Source: Bacillota bacterium | GTDB lineage: Bacteria; Bacillota; Clostridia; Lachnospirales; Lachnospiraceae | DNA: 5,732 nucleotides | Assembly: GCA_023425485.1 (NCBI GenBank) | Contig: JAFACO010000179.1 | Coordinates: 1-5,732, forward strand | Direction of reading: 5' to 3' | Part shown: positions 1 through 4,458 of the stretch, piece by piece | Layout: each line of letters begins with the position of its first letter | Numbering within the stretch: the first letter of the stretch is position 1 | Translations under genes and position numbers: made by a program | The notes under the pieces: model-generated | What the model saw: the letters and a program-made list of their open reading frames with translations, nothing else | Database searches by the model: none | What the model was told of the DNA's origin: nothing

Positions 1-491
1 TCATTACAAAACCTGGTTTATGCCTTGCTACAGTAATTAAGAAATTTAAAGGGTCAAAACACATATCTCCCTTTATGAACCAGTTATTATTTGGTGGAAA
101 AAAATATACTTCTCTCTCCACCCGAACTGCTTATGACTGGTTATCCCGTAGCAATCCCGTCGTTGGAGCGTATATGCATGATCCGTACAGTGGTTTTATT
201 TGCTCCACATCAATGTATCAGGATCTTATAAAAATAACATTAAATGCAACAAAGAAAAAAAACATACGCTTAACCAGAAAAGACCTTCCTCTTTTCATTA
301 TAAGCGGTGAAAAAGATGCCGTTAGTAACTATGGAAAAGAAATTATAAAGTTCCAAAACATATTGAAGAAAAATAATTTTAGCAGAGTTGAAACCAAATT
401 ATATCCTGATTGCAGACATGAGTTATTAAATGAACTGAATAAAGAAGAGGTTTATACCGATATCGTTCAATGGCTGAAAAAGAATATTTAA
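1..491 (+). CDS. Alpha/beta hydrolase, lysophospholipase-like (C-terminal part; 5' end outside window)
   Basis: The reading frame is open from base 3 to the stop at 489-491 (162 residues visible). The ATG at 75 has no ribosome binding site and the frame continues upstream of it, so it is internal. The sequence resembles the C-terminal half of serine hydrolases of the Hydrolase_4 / lysophospholipase (monoacylglycerol lipase) group. It has the cap-region pattern RTAYDWLSR...DPYSGF, then a beta strand LPLFIISGEKD whose Asp (codon 315-317) fits the catalytic acid, and finally YPDCRHELLNE whose His (codon 417-419) fits the catalytic base. The nucleophilic Ser (GxSxG) must lie upstream of the window. 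No signal or membrane segment is visible, so a cytoplasmic esterase or lipase acting on lysophospholipids or monoacylglycerols is likely, but the substrate cannot be read from this part. It ends just before a strong hairpin and faces the convergent methyltransferase gene. Confidence 0.85.
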   Translation, partial: ITKPGLCLATVIKKFKGSKHISPFMNQLLFGGKKYTSLSTRTAYDWLSRSNPVVGAYMHDPYSGFICSTSMYQDLIKITLNATKKKNIRLTRKDLPLFIISGEKDAVSNYGKEIIKFQNILKKNNFSRVETKLYPDCRHELLNELNKEEVYTDIVQWLKKNI

Positions 492-513
492 TTTATAATA
501 TAGAATAATATAG

Positions 514-571
514 AGAAAAGGTACCGCAGCACACAGGTATAACCTGCTACACTGTAGTACCTTTTCTTTTT
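514..571. terminator. Bidirectional intrinsic terminator between convergent genes
   Basis: An 11-bp perfect inverted repeat (AGAAAAGGTAC at 514-524 with GTACCTTTTCT at 557-567) encloses a second small stem (CAGGT 534-538 with ACCTG 542-546). On the plus strand the stem runs into a T tract (567-571); on the minus strand the lower A/T part of the stem gives TTTTCT. It lies 22 bases after the hydrolase stop and 10 bases after the methyltransferase stop, so it can end both transcripts. Confidence 0.85.
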
Positions 572-581
572 AGAGTAAACA

Positions 582-1736
582 CTATTTATTATCCGTTCTC
601 TTTGGAGGCCTTGGCCCCATATATTGATAAAAGTAAGTTTTCATCATACCATTATAAATTTTTCGGTTCTTATCCGCCTGTTTACCTATATATTTCTGTG
701 CATCCTCAAATCCGGTAATAATATAATATGACCAGGAGTCAAGGGCAGCAAATACCTTACCCATTTCTTTATATAAACCAGGAAGTTCCGCCTTATCTTC
801 AAGACGTTCTCCATAAGGGGGATTTGTAATAATAAAGCCATATTTTTTACTACTGCTTAACTCTTTCATGGGCTTTTGCTGAAAATGAATTAGGTGGTCT
901 ACTCCAGCCCATCTTGCATTCTGTCTGGCTGCTTTTACAATCTCGCCATCCAGATCATAACCCTGTATAACCATCTCTACATCTTTCTTAACAAGGGAGT
1001 CCGCTTCTTCCTTCGCTTGTGCCCATACAGATTCGGGAAACATTTCTGTCCAAGTTTGTGCAAGAAATGATCTATTTATACCGGGGGCTATATTTGCTCC
1101 AATTAAAGCTGCCTCAATTGGAATTGTTCCACTACCACAGAAAGGATCAACAAGAATTCTATCATTTTTCCAAGGTGTAAGCATAATGAGTGCAGCTGCA
1201 AGTGTCTCCGTTACTGGAGCTTTACTCGTAAGCCTTCGATATCCCCTTTTATGCAAAGATTCACCTGATGTATCAATACAAATGGTTACTTCATCTTTTA
1301 AAATTGTCACGCGAAGAGGATAAGAATTACCACTTTCTTCAAACCATTCCTGTTTATATTTAAGTTTCATTCTTTCTACAATGGCTTTTTTTATAATAGA
1401 TTGGATATCAGAAGGGCTAAATAATTTACTATTTACTGAATTTGCTTTCGCTACCCAAAACTTACCATCCTTTGGAAGGAAATCTTCCCAAGGCAAAGCT
1501 TTTGTTTTTTCAAATAGTTCATCAAAAGTTACTGCTTGAAAGGATGCTACCTTTAACAATACTCTTTCCGTTGTTCTCAAAAACATATTGGCTCTTGCAC
1601 ATGTGTTTAAATCACCTGTATAGCTAACTTTTCCGTCTTCTACTTTTATGACCTCACATCCAAGATCCATTATCTCCCTTTTTAATACCGCCTCCAGACC
1701 AAAATGACAGGGCGAAACGTATTCCAATTGCTTCAT
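582..1736 (-). CDS. THUMP-domain class I SAM-dependent RNA methyltransferase (RlmL/YpsC family)
   Basis: This 384-residue protein has the layout and usual length of the YpsC/RlmL-N family (COG0116). An N-terminal ferredoxin-like plus THUMP RNA-binding region spans about residues 1-155, followed by a Rossmann-fold methyltransferase. Visible motifs are the SAM-binding loop DPFCGSGT at 197-204, the acidic end of strand 2 in GYDLDGEIV (259-267), and the catalytic NPPYGERL at 305-312, which is typical of N2-guanine (exocyclic amine) methylation. Family knowledge points to m2G in 23S rRNA (the G2445-type site of E. coli RlmL); a tRNA m2G role as in TrmN/Trm14 cannot be excluded, and the substrate is inferred. 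The start is supported by GGAGG (1741-1745) close upstream of the ATG. A sigma-A-like promoter lies at 1793-1821 behind the rhodanese stop. The basic C-terminal tail (GPRPPKRTDNK) is common in RNA-binding members. Confidence 0.93.
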   Translation of the reverse strand: MKQLEYVSPCHFGLEAVLKREIMDLGCEVIKVEDGKVSYTGDLNTCARANMFLRTTERVLLKVASFQAVTFDELFEKTKALPWEDFLPKDGKFWVAKANSVNSKLFSPSDIQSIIKKAIVERMKLKYKQEWFEESGNSYPLRVTILKDEVTICIDTSGESLHKRGYRRLTSKAPVTETLAAALIMLTPWKNDRILVDPFCGSGTIPIEAALIGANIAPGINRSFLAQTWTEMFPESVWAQAKEEADSLVKKDVEMVIQGYDLDGEIVKAARQNARWAGVDHLIHFQQKPMKELSSSKKYGFIITNPPYGERLEDKAELPGLYKEMGKVFAALDSWSYYIITGFEDAQKYIGKQADKNRKIYNGMMKTYFYQYMGPRPPKRTDNK

Positions 1737-1792
1737 TCTACCTCCAAGCGTTTATCGCTTATTCATGTATTTCAAAGTTATATCGTGCTCCT

Positions 1793-1821
1793 ATTGTAAA
1801 GCTCTTTTGCTTCGTAGTCAA
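1793..1821 (-). promoter_or_regulatory. Sigma-A-type promoter for the methyltransferase gene
   Basis: Read on the minus strand: -35 TTGACT (1816-1821), a 17-base spacer, and -10 TACAAT (1793-1798), each one mismatch from consensus. The predicted start of transcription is near 1786, giving a ~50-base leader before the ATG at 1736. It begins 7 bases past the rhodanese stop codon, so the methyltransferase can be expressed independently of its upstream neighbour. Confidence 0.7.
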
Positions 1822-1828
1822 TGCTATT

Positions 1829-2137
1829 TCATCTTCCACGGTCCAATTTACCGTGATAAGCACGATAACCACCATATAAACTCTTAATATTATAGCCATC
1901 CTTCATTAAGTCCCTTGCTGCCATTAGACTAATATGCCCACGCCCACAATAAAAGATTATAAGATCATCATGACGAAGATTCCGTTTTCGATATTCTAAC
2001 TGTTCATAGGGAATATTAATTGCAGATGGTATATGTCCTGCTTCAAATTCATCCCTGTCACGAAGGTCAATAATAACCACGTTTGGCATTCCAATATATT
2101 TTAATATGTCATTTGTTTTAATTGTATCAAACGCCAT
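1829..2137 (-). CDS. Single-domain rhodanese-like sulfurtransferase
   Basis: The 102-residue protein consists of one rhodanese domain, close in size to GlpE-type proteins. Landmarks are VIIDLRDRDEFEAGHIPSAINIPY (residues 20-44), the conserved strand-helix entry containing the DxRxxxEFxxGHIPxAxNIP signature, and the active-site loop YCGRGHIS with the persulfide-forming Cys64. The end has the usual LYGGYRAY (87-94; GG-Y-W/A pattern). The loop carries Ile69 where many family members have Arg (CxxGxRS), but GlpE also lacks this Arg, so activity is still plausible. No signal peptide; cytoplasmic. It would transfer sulfane sulfur (from thiosulfate or a cysteine persulfide) to an acceptor; the partner is unknown. 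A GAGGTGG ribosome binding site lies at about 2151-2157, a rather long 13 bases from the ATG. No terminator separates it from the methyltransferase 92 bases downstream, so read-through is likely. Confidence 0.92.
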   Translation of the reverse strand: MAFDTIKTNDILKYIGMPNVVIIDLRDRDEFEAGHIPSAINIPYEQLEYRKRNLRHDDLIIFYCGRGHISLMAARDLMKDGYNIKSLYGGYRAYHGKLDRGR

Positions 2138-2226
2138 ACTTTTATTCTCACCACCTCTGTAATTGCTTTAAGATATAATTGCTCACACTATATATAATAT
2201 TCAGAGGAGTGATCATTTGCTAATAA

Positions 2227-2257
2227 AAAATCCCTTTAAACGAGTTAAAGGGATTTT
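2227..2257 (-). terminator. Intrinsic terminator of the Asn/Ser-rich gene
   Basis: A perfect 13-bp stem (AAAATCCCTTTAA 2227-2239 with TTAAAGGGATTTT 2245-2257) with a 5-base loop. Read on the minus strand the stem ends in GGGATTTTTTATTA, a good U tract. It starts 15 bases after the stop of the Asn/Ser-rich gene and separates it from the rhodanese gene. Confidence 0.88.
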
Positions 2258-2272
2258 CATCACAAGATTAGA

Positions 2273-2587
2273 TTAATAGTTGTTATCAAGATCGTCAAAA
2301 TCTCTAAAATTGTTTTTGCCTGACTTATTTTCAGAAGAATTTTTTGAATTAGTGTTTTTTGAAGAATCTCTAGATGAGTCCTTGGAAGTATTTTCACATC
2401 TTACATCTGAAGTAGTATTGCGTCCTGAGTTTGTATTGTTTGCGTTATTACCGGATGATGATGTGCTAGCATTTCTACTGGAATTGCTATTTGAGCTGTT
2501 ATTGCTTGTACTGTTGCTGCTGTTTCTAACATTTGATGTCTGATAACCACTGTTGTTATTCTTTGAATTATTGTTATTGCTTGACAT
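2273..2587 (-). CDS. Asn/Ser-rich low-complexity protein of unknown function
   Basis: I do not recognise this 104-residue protein. It is 30 Asn and 29 Ser (57% together), with no Trp, Pro, Ile or His and one Cys (Cys64). Residues 1-60 are almost uncharged N/S/T sequence; residues 61-104 bring in Asp, Glu, Lys and Arg, ending in an acidic, aromatic tail (FRDFDDLDNNY). It has no signal or membrane segment and should be disordered. It looks like a true gene rather than an accident of composition: a perfect AGGAGG (2595-2600) sits 7 bases before the ATG, and a 13-bp terminator follows the stop. Two loosely similar units, TSNVRNSS (17-24) and TSDVRCENTS (59-68), hint at an old internal duplication. 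Low-complexity Asn-rich proteins of this size occur among spore proteins (gamma-type SASPs, coat components); assignment to the spore is only an inference, weakly helped by the possible sigma-G-like promoter. The opposite-strand frame is a shadow. Confidence 0.75.
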   Translation of the reverse strand: MSSNNNNSKNNNSGYQTSNVRNSSNSTSNNSSNSNSSRNASTSSSGNNANNTNSGRNTTSDVRCENTSKDSSRDSSKNTNSKNSSENKSGKNNFRDFDDLDNNY

Positions 2588-2652
2588 AAATGATCCTCCT
2601 AGGAAAAATATGAGTTGTTAAATTACACCCCTTATTATTAGCTTTAATCTAT

Positions 2653-2683
2653 AAAATATGCATCGAATTTGTATATACAATTC
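2653..2683 (-). promoter_or_regulatory. Possible promoter of the Asn/Ser-rich gene (sigma-G-like or sigma-A-like)
   Basis: Read on the minus strand, GAATT (2679-2683) is followed after 18 bases by CATATTTT (2653-2660). This is close to the forespore sigma-G pattern (GHATR, 17-18 bases, CATxxTA) with about one mismatch in each box. The same stretch also offers a weak sigma-A reading, TTGTAT and TATTTT with 16 bases between, so the sigma factor is not settled. Transcription would start near 2646, giving a ~58-base leader. Confidence 0.35.
2669..2680. repeat. 12-bp perfect palindrome TTGTATATACAA
   Basis: The sequence is its own reverse complement and is flanked by GAAT and TTC, which nearly extend the symmetry. 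It lies inside the candidate promoter of the Asn/Ser-rich gene, where a dimeric regulator could act. In AT-rich DNA a short palindrome may also be chance. Confidence 0.4.
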
Positions 2684-2803
2684 ATTTTTGATTCTTTATT
2701 AAGACATTTTCTGACATGCAAAATGTATTTTTTACATTATTTGAATTATAATTATGAAATTGTACTGGATATACAATACGAGAACGAATTATTTAGATAA
2801 ATA

Positions 2804-2832
2804 TTGCATAAAATTATATTTTATATTATAAT
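2804..2832 (+). promoter_or_regulatory. Candidate promoter of a small RNA
   Basis: TTGCAT (2804-2809), a 17-base spacer and a perfect TATAAT (2827-2832). No protein gene follows on the plus strand within 500 bases; instead, a hairpin begins at the predicted start (about 2839) and a terminator-like hairpin follows. The -35 box is poor (3 of 6) and the region is AT-rich, so a chance match is possible. Confidence 0.4.
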
Positions 2833-2838
2833 TGATAT

Positions 2839-2935
2839 TGCTTGGATTTAACCCCAAGCAAAATAACCCCTTATTAATTATTTATACTCCCCTCATCGAA
2901 AAGACCGCCTGGCTCCCCCTCGCGGTCTTTTCACT
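2839..2935 (+). ncRNA. Candidate C-rich trans-acting small RNA, ~95 nt
   Basis: The predicted transcript begins with a 7-bp hairpin (TGCTTGG 2839-2845 with CCAAGCA 2854-2860), continues through an unpaired A/U-rich middle and ends with an 11-bp terminator hairpin (2898-2932). Runs of four or five C recur at places expected to be mostly single-stranded: near the first loop (2852-2855), in the middle (2867-2870), before the terminator (2889-2892) and in the terminator loop (2915-2919). Exposed C-rich motifs are typical of Firmicutes small RNAs (for example RsaE) that bind the G-rich Shine-Dalgarno region of target mRNAs. No family is recognised. Orientation is chosen from the promoter and C-rich loops; the terminator alone is symmetrical. 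Existence as a transcript is inferred. Confidence 0.4.
2898..2932. terminator. Strong GC-rich terminator hairpin in intergenic DNA
   Basis: A perfect 11-bp stem, GAAAAGACCGC (2898-2908) with GCGGTCTTTTC (2922-2932), around a 13-base C-rich loop. The GC core is followed by TTTT on either strand, so it could work in both directions. No protein-coding gene ends near it; the nearest coding regions are more than 300 bases away on the left and 440 on the right and both point away. The simplest explanation is that it ends a non-coding transcript. Confidence 0.7.
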
Positions 2936-2940
2936 TTGTC

Positions 2941-3149
2941 TAAATAAGTTATACCTACGAAATTCTAACAATTCAAAGATTACATCCCATTTTCCTAATT
3001 CTTAATCTATCTATTTTACTCCAACCTATATCCATTTGCTATCATAGTTTATTAAAATATTTTTGTCCCTCAAAGTGTGCCTATTTAATCGCATAAAATA
3101 ATTATATTCACTCTTTAATTTAATATTAAACTATATGATTAAATATTAA
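2941..3149. other. AT-rich intergenic stretch with no recognised gene
   Basis: No plausible reading frame with a ribosome binding site and no RNA gene was seen. The only structure is a 12-bp palindrome TTTAATATTAAA at 3119-3130, with a related AATATTAA at 3143-3149 just before the abnA -35 box. In DNA this AT-rich these may be chance, though upstream A/T tracts can strengthen a promoter. Confidence 0.5.
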
Positions 3150-3178
3150 TTGACAAATTTACTAAACTGTATTATGTT
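3150..3178 (+). promoter_or_regulatory. Promoter of abnA
   Basis: Perfect -35 TTGACA (3150-3155), a 17-base spacer and -10 TATGTT (3173-3178, 4 of 6). Transcription should start near 3185, leaving a leader of about 190 bases before abnA. A/T-rich tracts directly upstream could act as an UP-like element. Confidence 0.6.
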
Positions 3179-3184
3179 AAATAT

Positions 3185-3374
3185 AGTATTATATGTAAAT
3201 ATTTACAAAATTAATGATGGGGCATTAATTAGGCAACAGAATTCATCGAAAATTTGTGGACTAGATTTTCCTGAGTTTTGCAGTAAATATGGTTATTTAT
3301 TAATAGAAAGGAGGATAACTGGCACAAAATATCTAATTTAATAGTCCAATAATTTTAAGGAGGTAGAAGGATTT
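3185..3374 (+). promoter_or_regulatory. Long 5' leader of abnA with possible regulatory structures
   Basis: The leader holds four things. A 14-bp palindrome lies at 3194-3207. An 8-bp hairpin at 3209-3216/3223-3230 exposes the loop ATGGGG. A 6-bp stem lies at 3248-3253/3265-3270. Two Shine-Dalgarno sequences follow: AAAGGAGG at 3307-3314, which has no usable start codon behind it, and AAGGAGG at 3357-3363, which serves abnA 11 bases later. No known riboswitch class was recognised. A 63-codon frame across it begins at the TTG of the -35 box and has no ribosome binding site, so it is not called. Confidence 0.4.
3194..3207. promoter_or_regulatory. cre-like operator candidate, TGTAAATATTTACA
   Basis: A perfect 14-bp palindrome about 9-22 bases downstream of the predicted abnA transcription start. 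It matches the CcpA cre pattern TGWAANCGNTWNCA at all specified positions except the central CG, which is TA here. A repressor bound here would block transcription. It may be a degenerate cre or the site of another LacI-type regulator for carbohydrate use. Confidence 0.45.
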
Positions 3375-4340
3375 ATGTTACGAAAAAAATTAAGACAGTT
3401 TAAAAAAGTAATTGCTGTATGCATGATTATGTTCATGTTTAGCAGTAGCGCAGTTCCTGCGCAAGCGGCATTCTGGGGTCTATCCGGAGATTTATTCTCC
3501 CATGATCCTACCATAATCAAGGAAGGCAATTTATGGTGGGCTCCATTTACTGGTCAAGGAATCCAAATGAAATACTCTTCGGACGGATACACTTGGCATA
3601 ATGGTGTACAAGTCTTTGCTTCCGCGTTATCCTGGTGGAAGACATACGCTCCTAACATGACCACTAATGATGTATGGGCTCCAGATCTTACCTATTACAA
3701 CGGAAGATACTATATGTTCTATTCTGTATCCGAATTTGGGAAGAACAATTCCGCCATTGGGCTTGTATCCTGCAGCAGTATTGCTAAAGGTGATTGGAGA
3801 GACGATGGGTGTGTTATCTCTTCAAAATCTGGAACAAATGCGTATAATGCAATTGACCCTAATTTAACAATTGATGCTGAAGGCAAACCTTGGTTAGCAT
3901 TTGGTTCTTGGTTCGATGGAATTCATGTAGTCAGATTGAATTCATCAACCTGGAGACCTTCCGGAAGCATCTATACAATTGCTTATAAATCAGGTGGCAT
4001 CGAAGGTCCATCTCTAATCTATAAGGACGGATATTATTATTTATTCTGTTCCTATGGAACCTGCTGCCAGGGTGTTAACAGTACATATAAGATTGGTTAT
4101 GGTCGTTCAACAAGTATCACCGGTCCTTTTGTGGATAAGAATGGCGTAAGTATGGCCAGCGGTGGTGTAACCTACTTAGATACCGGTAATGCAAAATGGG
4201 TTGGTCCTGGTGGACAAGATGTCTATAAGAACGGAAGCAATTATGTTTTAGTACGCCATGCTTACGATTCTGAGAATAACGGAATGGCAACCCTGTTAAT
4301 TAGTGATCTTTATTTCACGAATGGATGGCCTACCTATTAA
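3375..4340 (+). CDS. abnA: Secreted endo-1,5-alpha-L-arabinanase, glycoside hydrolase family 43
   Basis: This 321-residue enzyme cleaves internal alpha-1,5 bonds of pectic arabinan outside the cell (EC 3.2.1.99), releasing arabino-oligosaccharides. A Sec signal peptide is clear: basic start (MLRKKLRQFKK), hydrophobic core at 12-24, cleavage after PAQA at about residue 31. The mature part begins AFWG as in B. subtilis AbnA and has nearly the same total length (323 there, from memory). The five-blade beta-propeller's catalytic triad is visible: Asp44 in HDPTI (base), Asp161 in AIDPNL (pKa modulator) and Glu210 in GIEGPSL (acid). Further family marks are WAPDLTYYNGRYYMFYS (101-117), CCQGVNSTYKIGYGRS (230-245), GPGGQD (277-282), His295 in VRHAYD at the metal-site position, and the C-terminal GWPTY. 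There is no added carbohydrate-binding module or anchor. The start is set by AAGGAGG (3357-3363) and the signal peptide. It is monocistronic, with its own promoter and terminator. Confidence 0.95.
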   Translation: MLRKKLRQFKKVIAVCMIMFMFSSSAVPAQAAFWGLSGDLFSHDPTIIKEGNLWWAPFTGQGIQMKYSSDGYTWHNGVQVFASALSWWKTYAPNMTTNDVWAPDLTYYNGRYYMFYSVSEFGKNNSAIGLVSCSSIAKGDWRDDGCVISSKSGTNAYNAIDPNLTIDAEGKPWLAFGSWFDGIHVVRLNSSTWRPSGSIYTIAYKSGGIEGPSLIYKDGYYYLFCSYGTCCQGVNSTYKIGYGRSTSITGPFVDKNGVSMASGGVTYLDTGNAKWVGPGGQDVYKNGSNYVLVRHAYDSENNGMATLLISDLYFTNGWPTY

Positions 4341-4368
4341 TTTAAAATTTAATTATTCTAGTTTTATG

Positions 4369-4408
4369 AACATGCACGCAAGTCGGATAAACTTGCGTGC
4401 GTGTTTCT
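4369..4408 (+). terminator. Intrinsic terminator after abnA
   Basis: A 15-bp stem (4369-4383 with 4391-4405, one T-G wobble; core GCACGCAAGT / ACTTGCGTGC) with a 7-base loop, ending in TTTCTT. It lies 29 bases after the abnA stop. The T tract is short but the stem is very stable. Confidence 0.8.
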
Positions 4409-4458
4409 TCCAAATATATATGGATATGTGTTAATTCTATTATGGGGGATTTTACATA

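Noticed and set aside
75..77. ATG at 75 as the start of the first gene
   Set aside because: The frame stays open to the window edge, no ribosome binding site precedes it, and the protein would lack most of the hydrolase fold.
1442..1627. 61-residue plus-strand frame inside the methyltransferase gene
   Set aside because: Antisense shadow of a well-supported conserved gene.
2280..2543. 87-residue plus-strand frame rich in Leu/Phe opposite the Asn/Ser-rich gene
   Set aside because: It is the antisense of repetitive Asn/Ser codons and has no ribosome binding site. The minus-strand gene has a perfect site and a terminator.
2704..2726. Hairpin ACATTTT / AAAATGT followed by T-rich sequence, terminator-like on the plus strand
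   Set aside because: All A/T apart from one pair per arm, with a 9-base loop and no plus-strand gene upstream; expected by chance in such AT-rich DNA.
2893..3252. 10-base repeat TCATCGAAAA at 2893-2902 and 3243-3252
   Set aside because: Only 10 bases, one copy part of a terminator stem and the other in the abnA leader; no wider similarity, so probably chance.
3150..3341. 63-residue plus-strand reading frame before abnA
   Set aside because: Its TTG start is the -35 box of the abnA promoter, it has no ribosome binding site, and the product matches no family I know. Its last third (FCSKYGYLLIERR) looks protein-like, so a gene remnant cannot be fully excluded.
3338..3529. 63-residue minus-strand frame overlapping the start of abnA
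   Set aside because: Shadow of the signal-peptide region of abnA; no ribosome binding site or known domain.
3667..3867. 66-residue plus-strand frame inside abnA
   Set aside because: Alternative-frame shadow of the GH43 coding sequence.
4393..4420. TTGCGT-16-TATATA as promoter for the redox gene
   Set aside because: The -35 would sit inside the abnA terminator stem and both boxes are weak; the true promoter was not identified.
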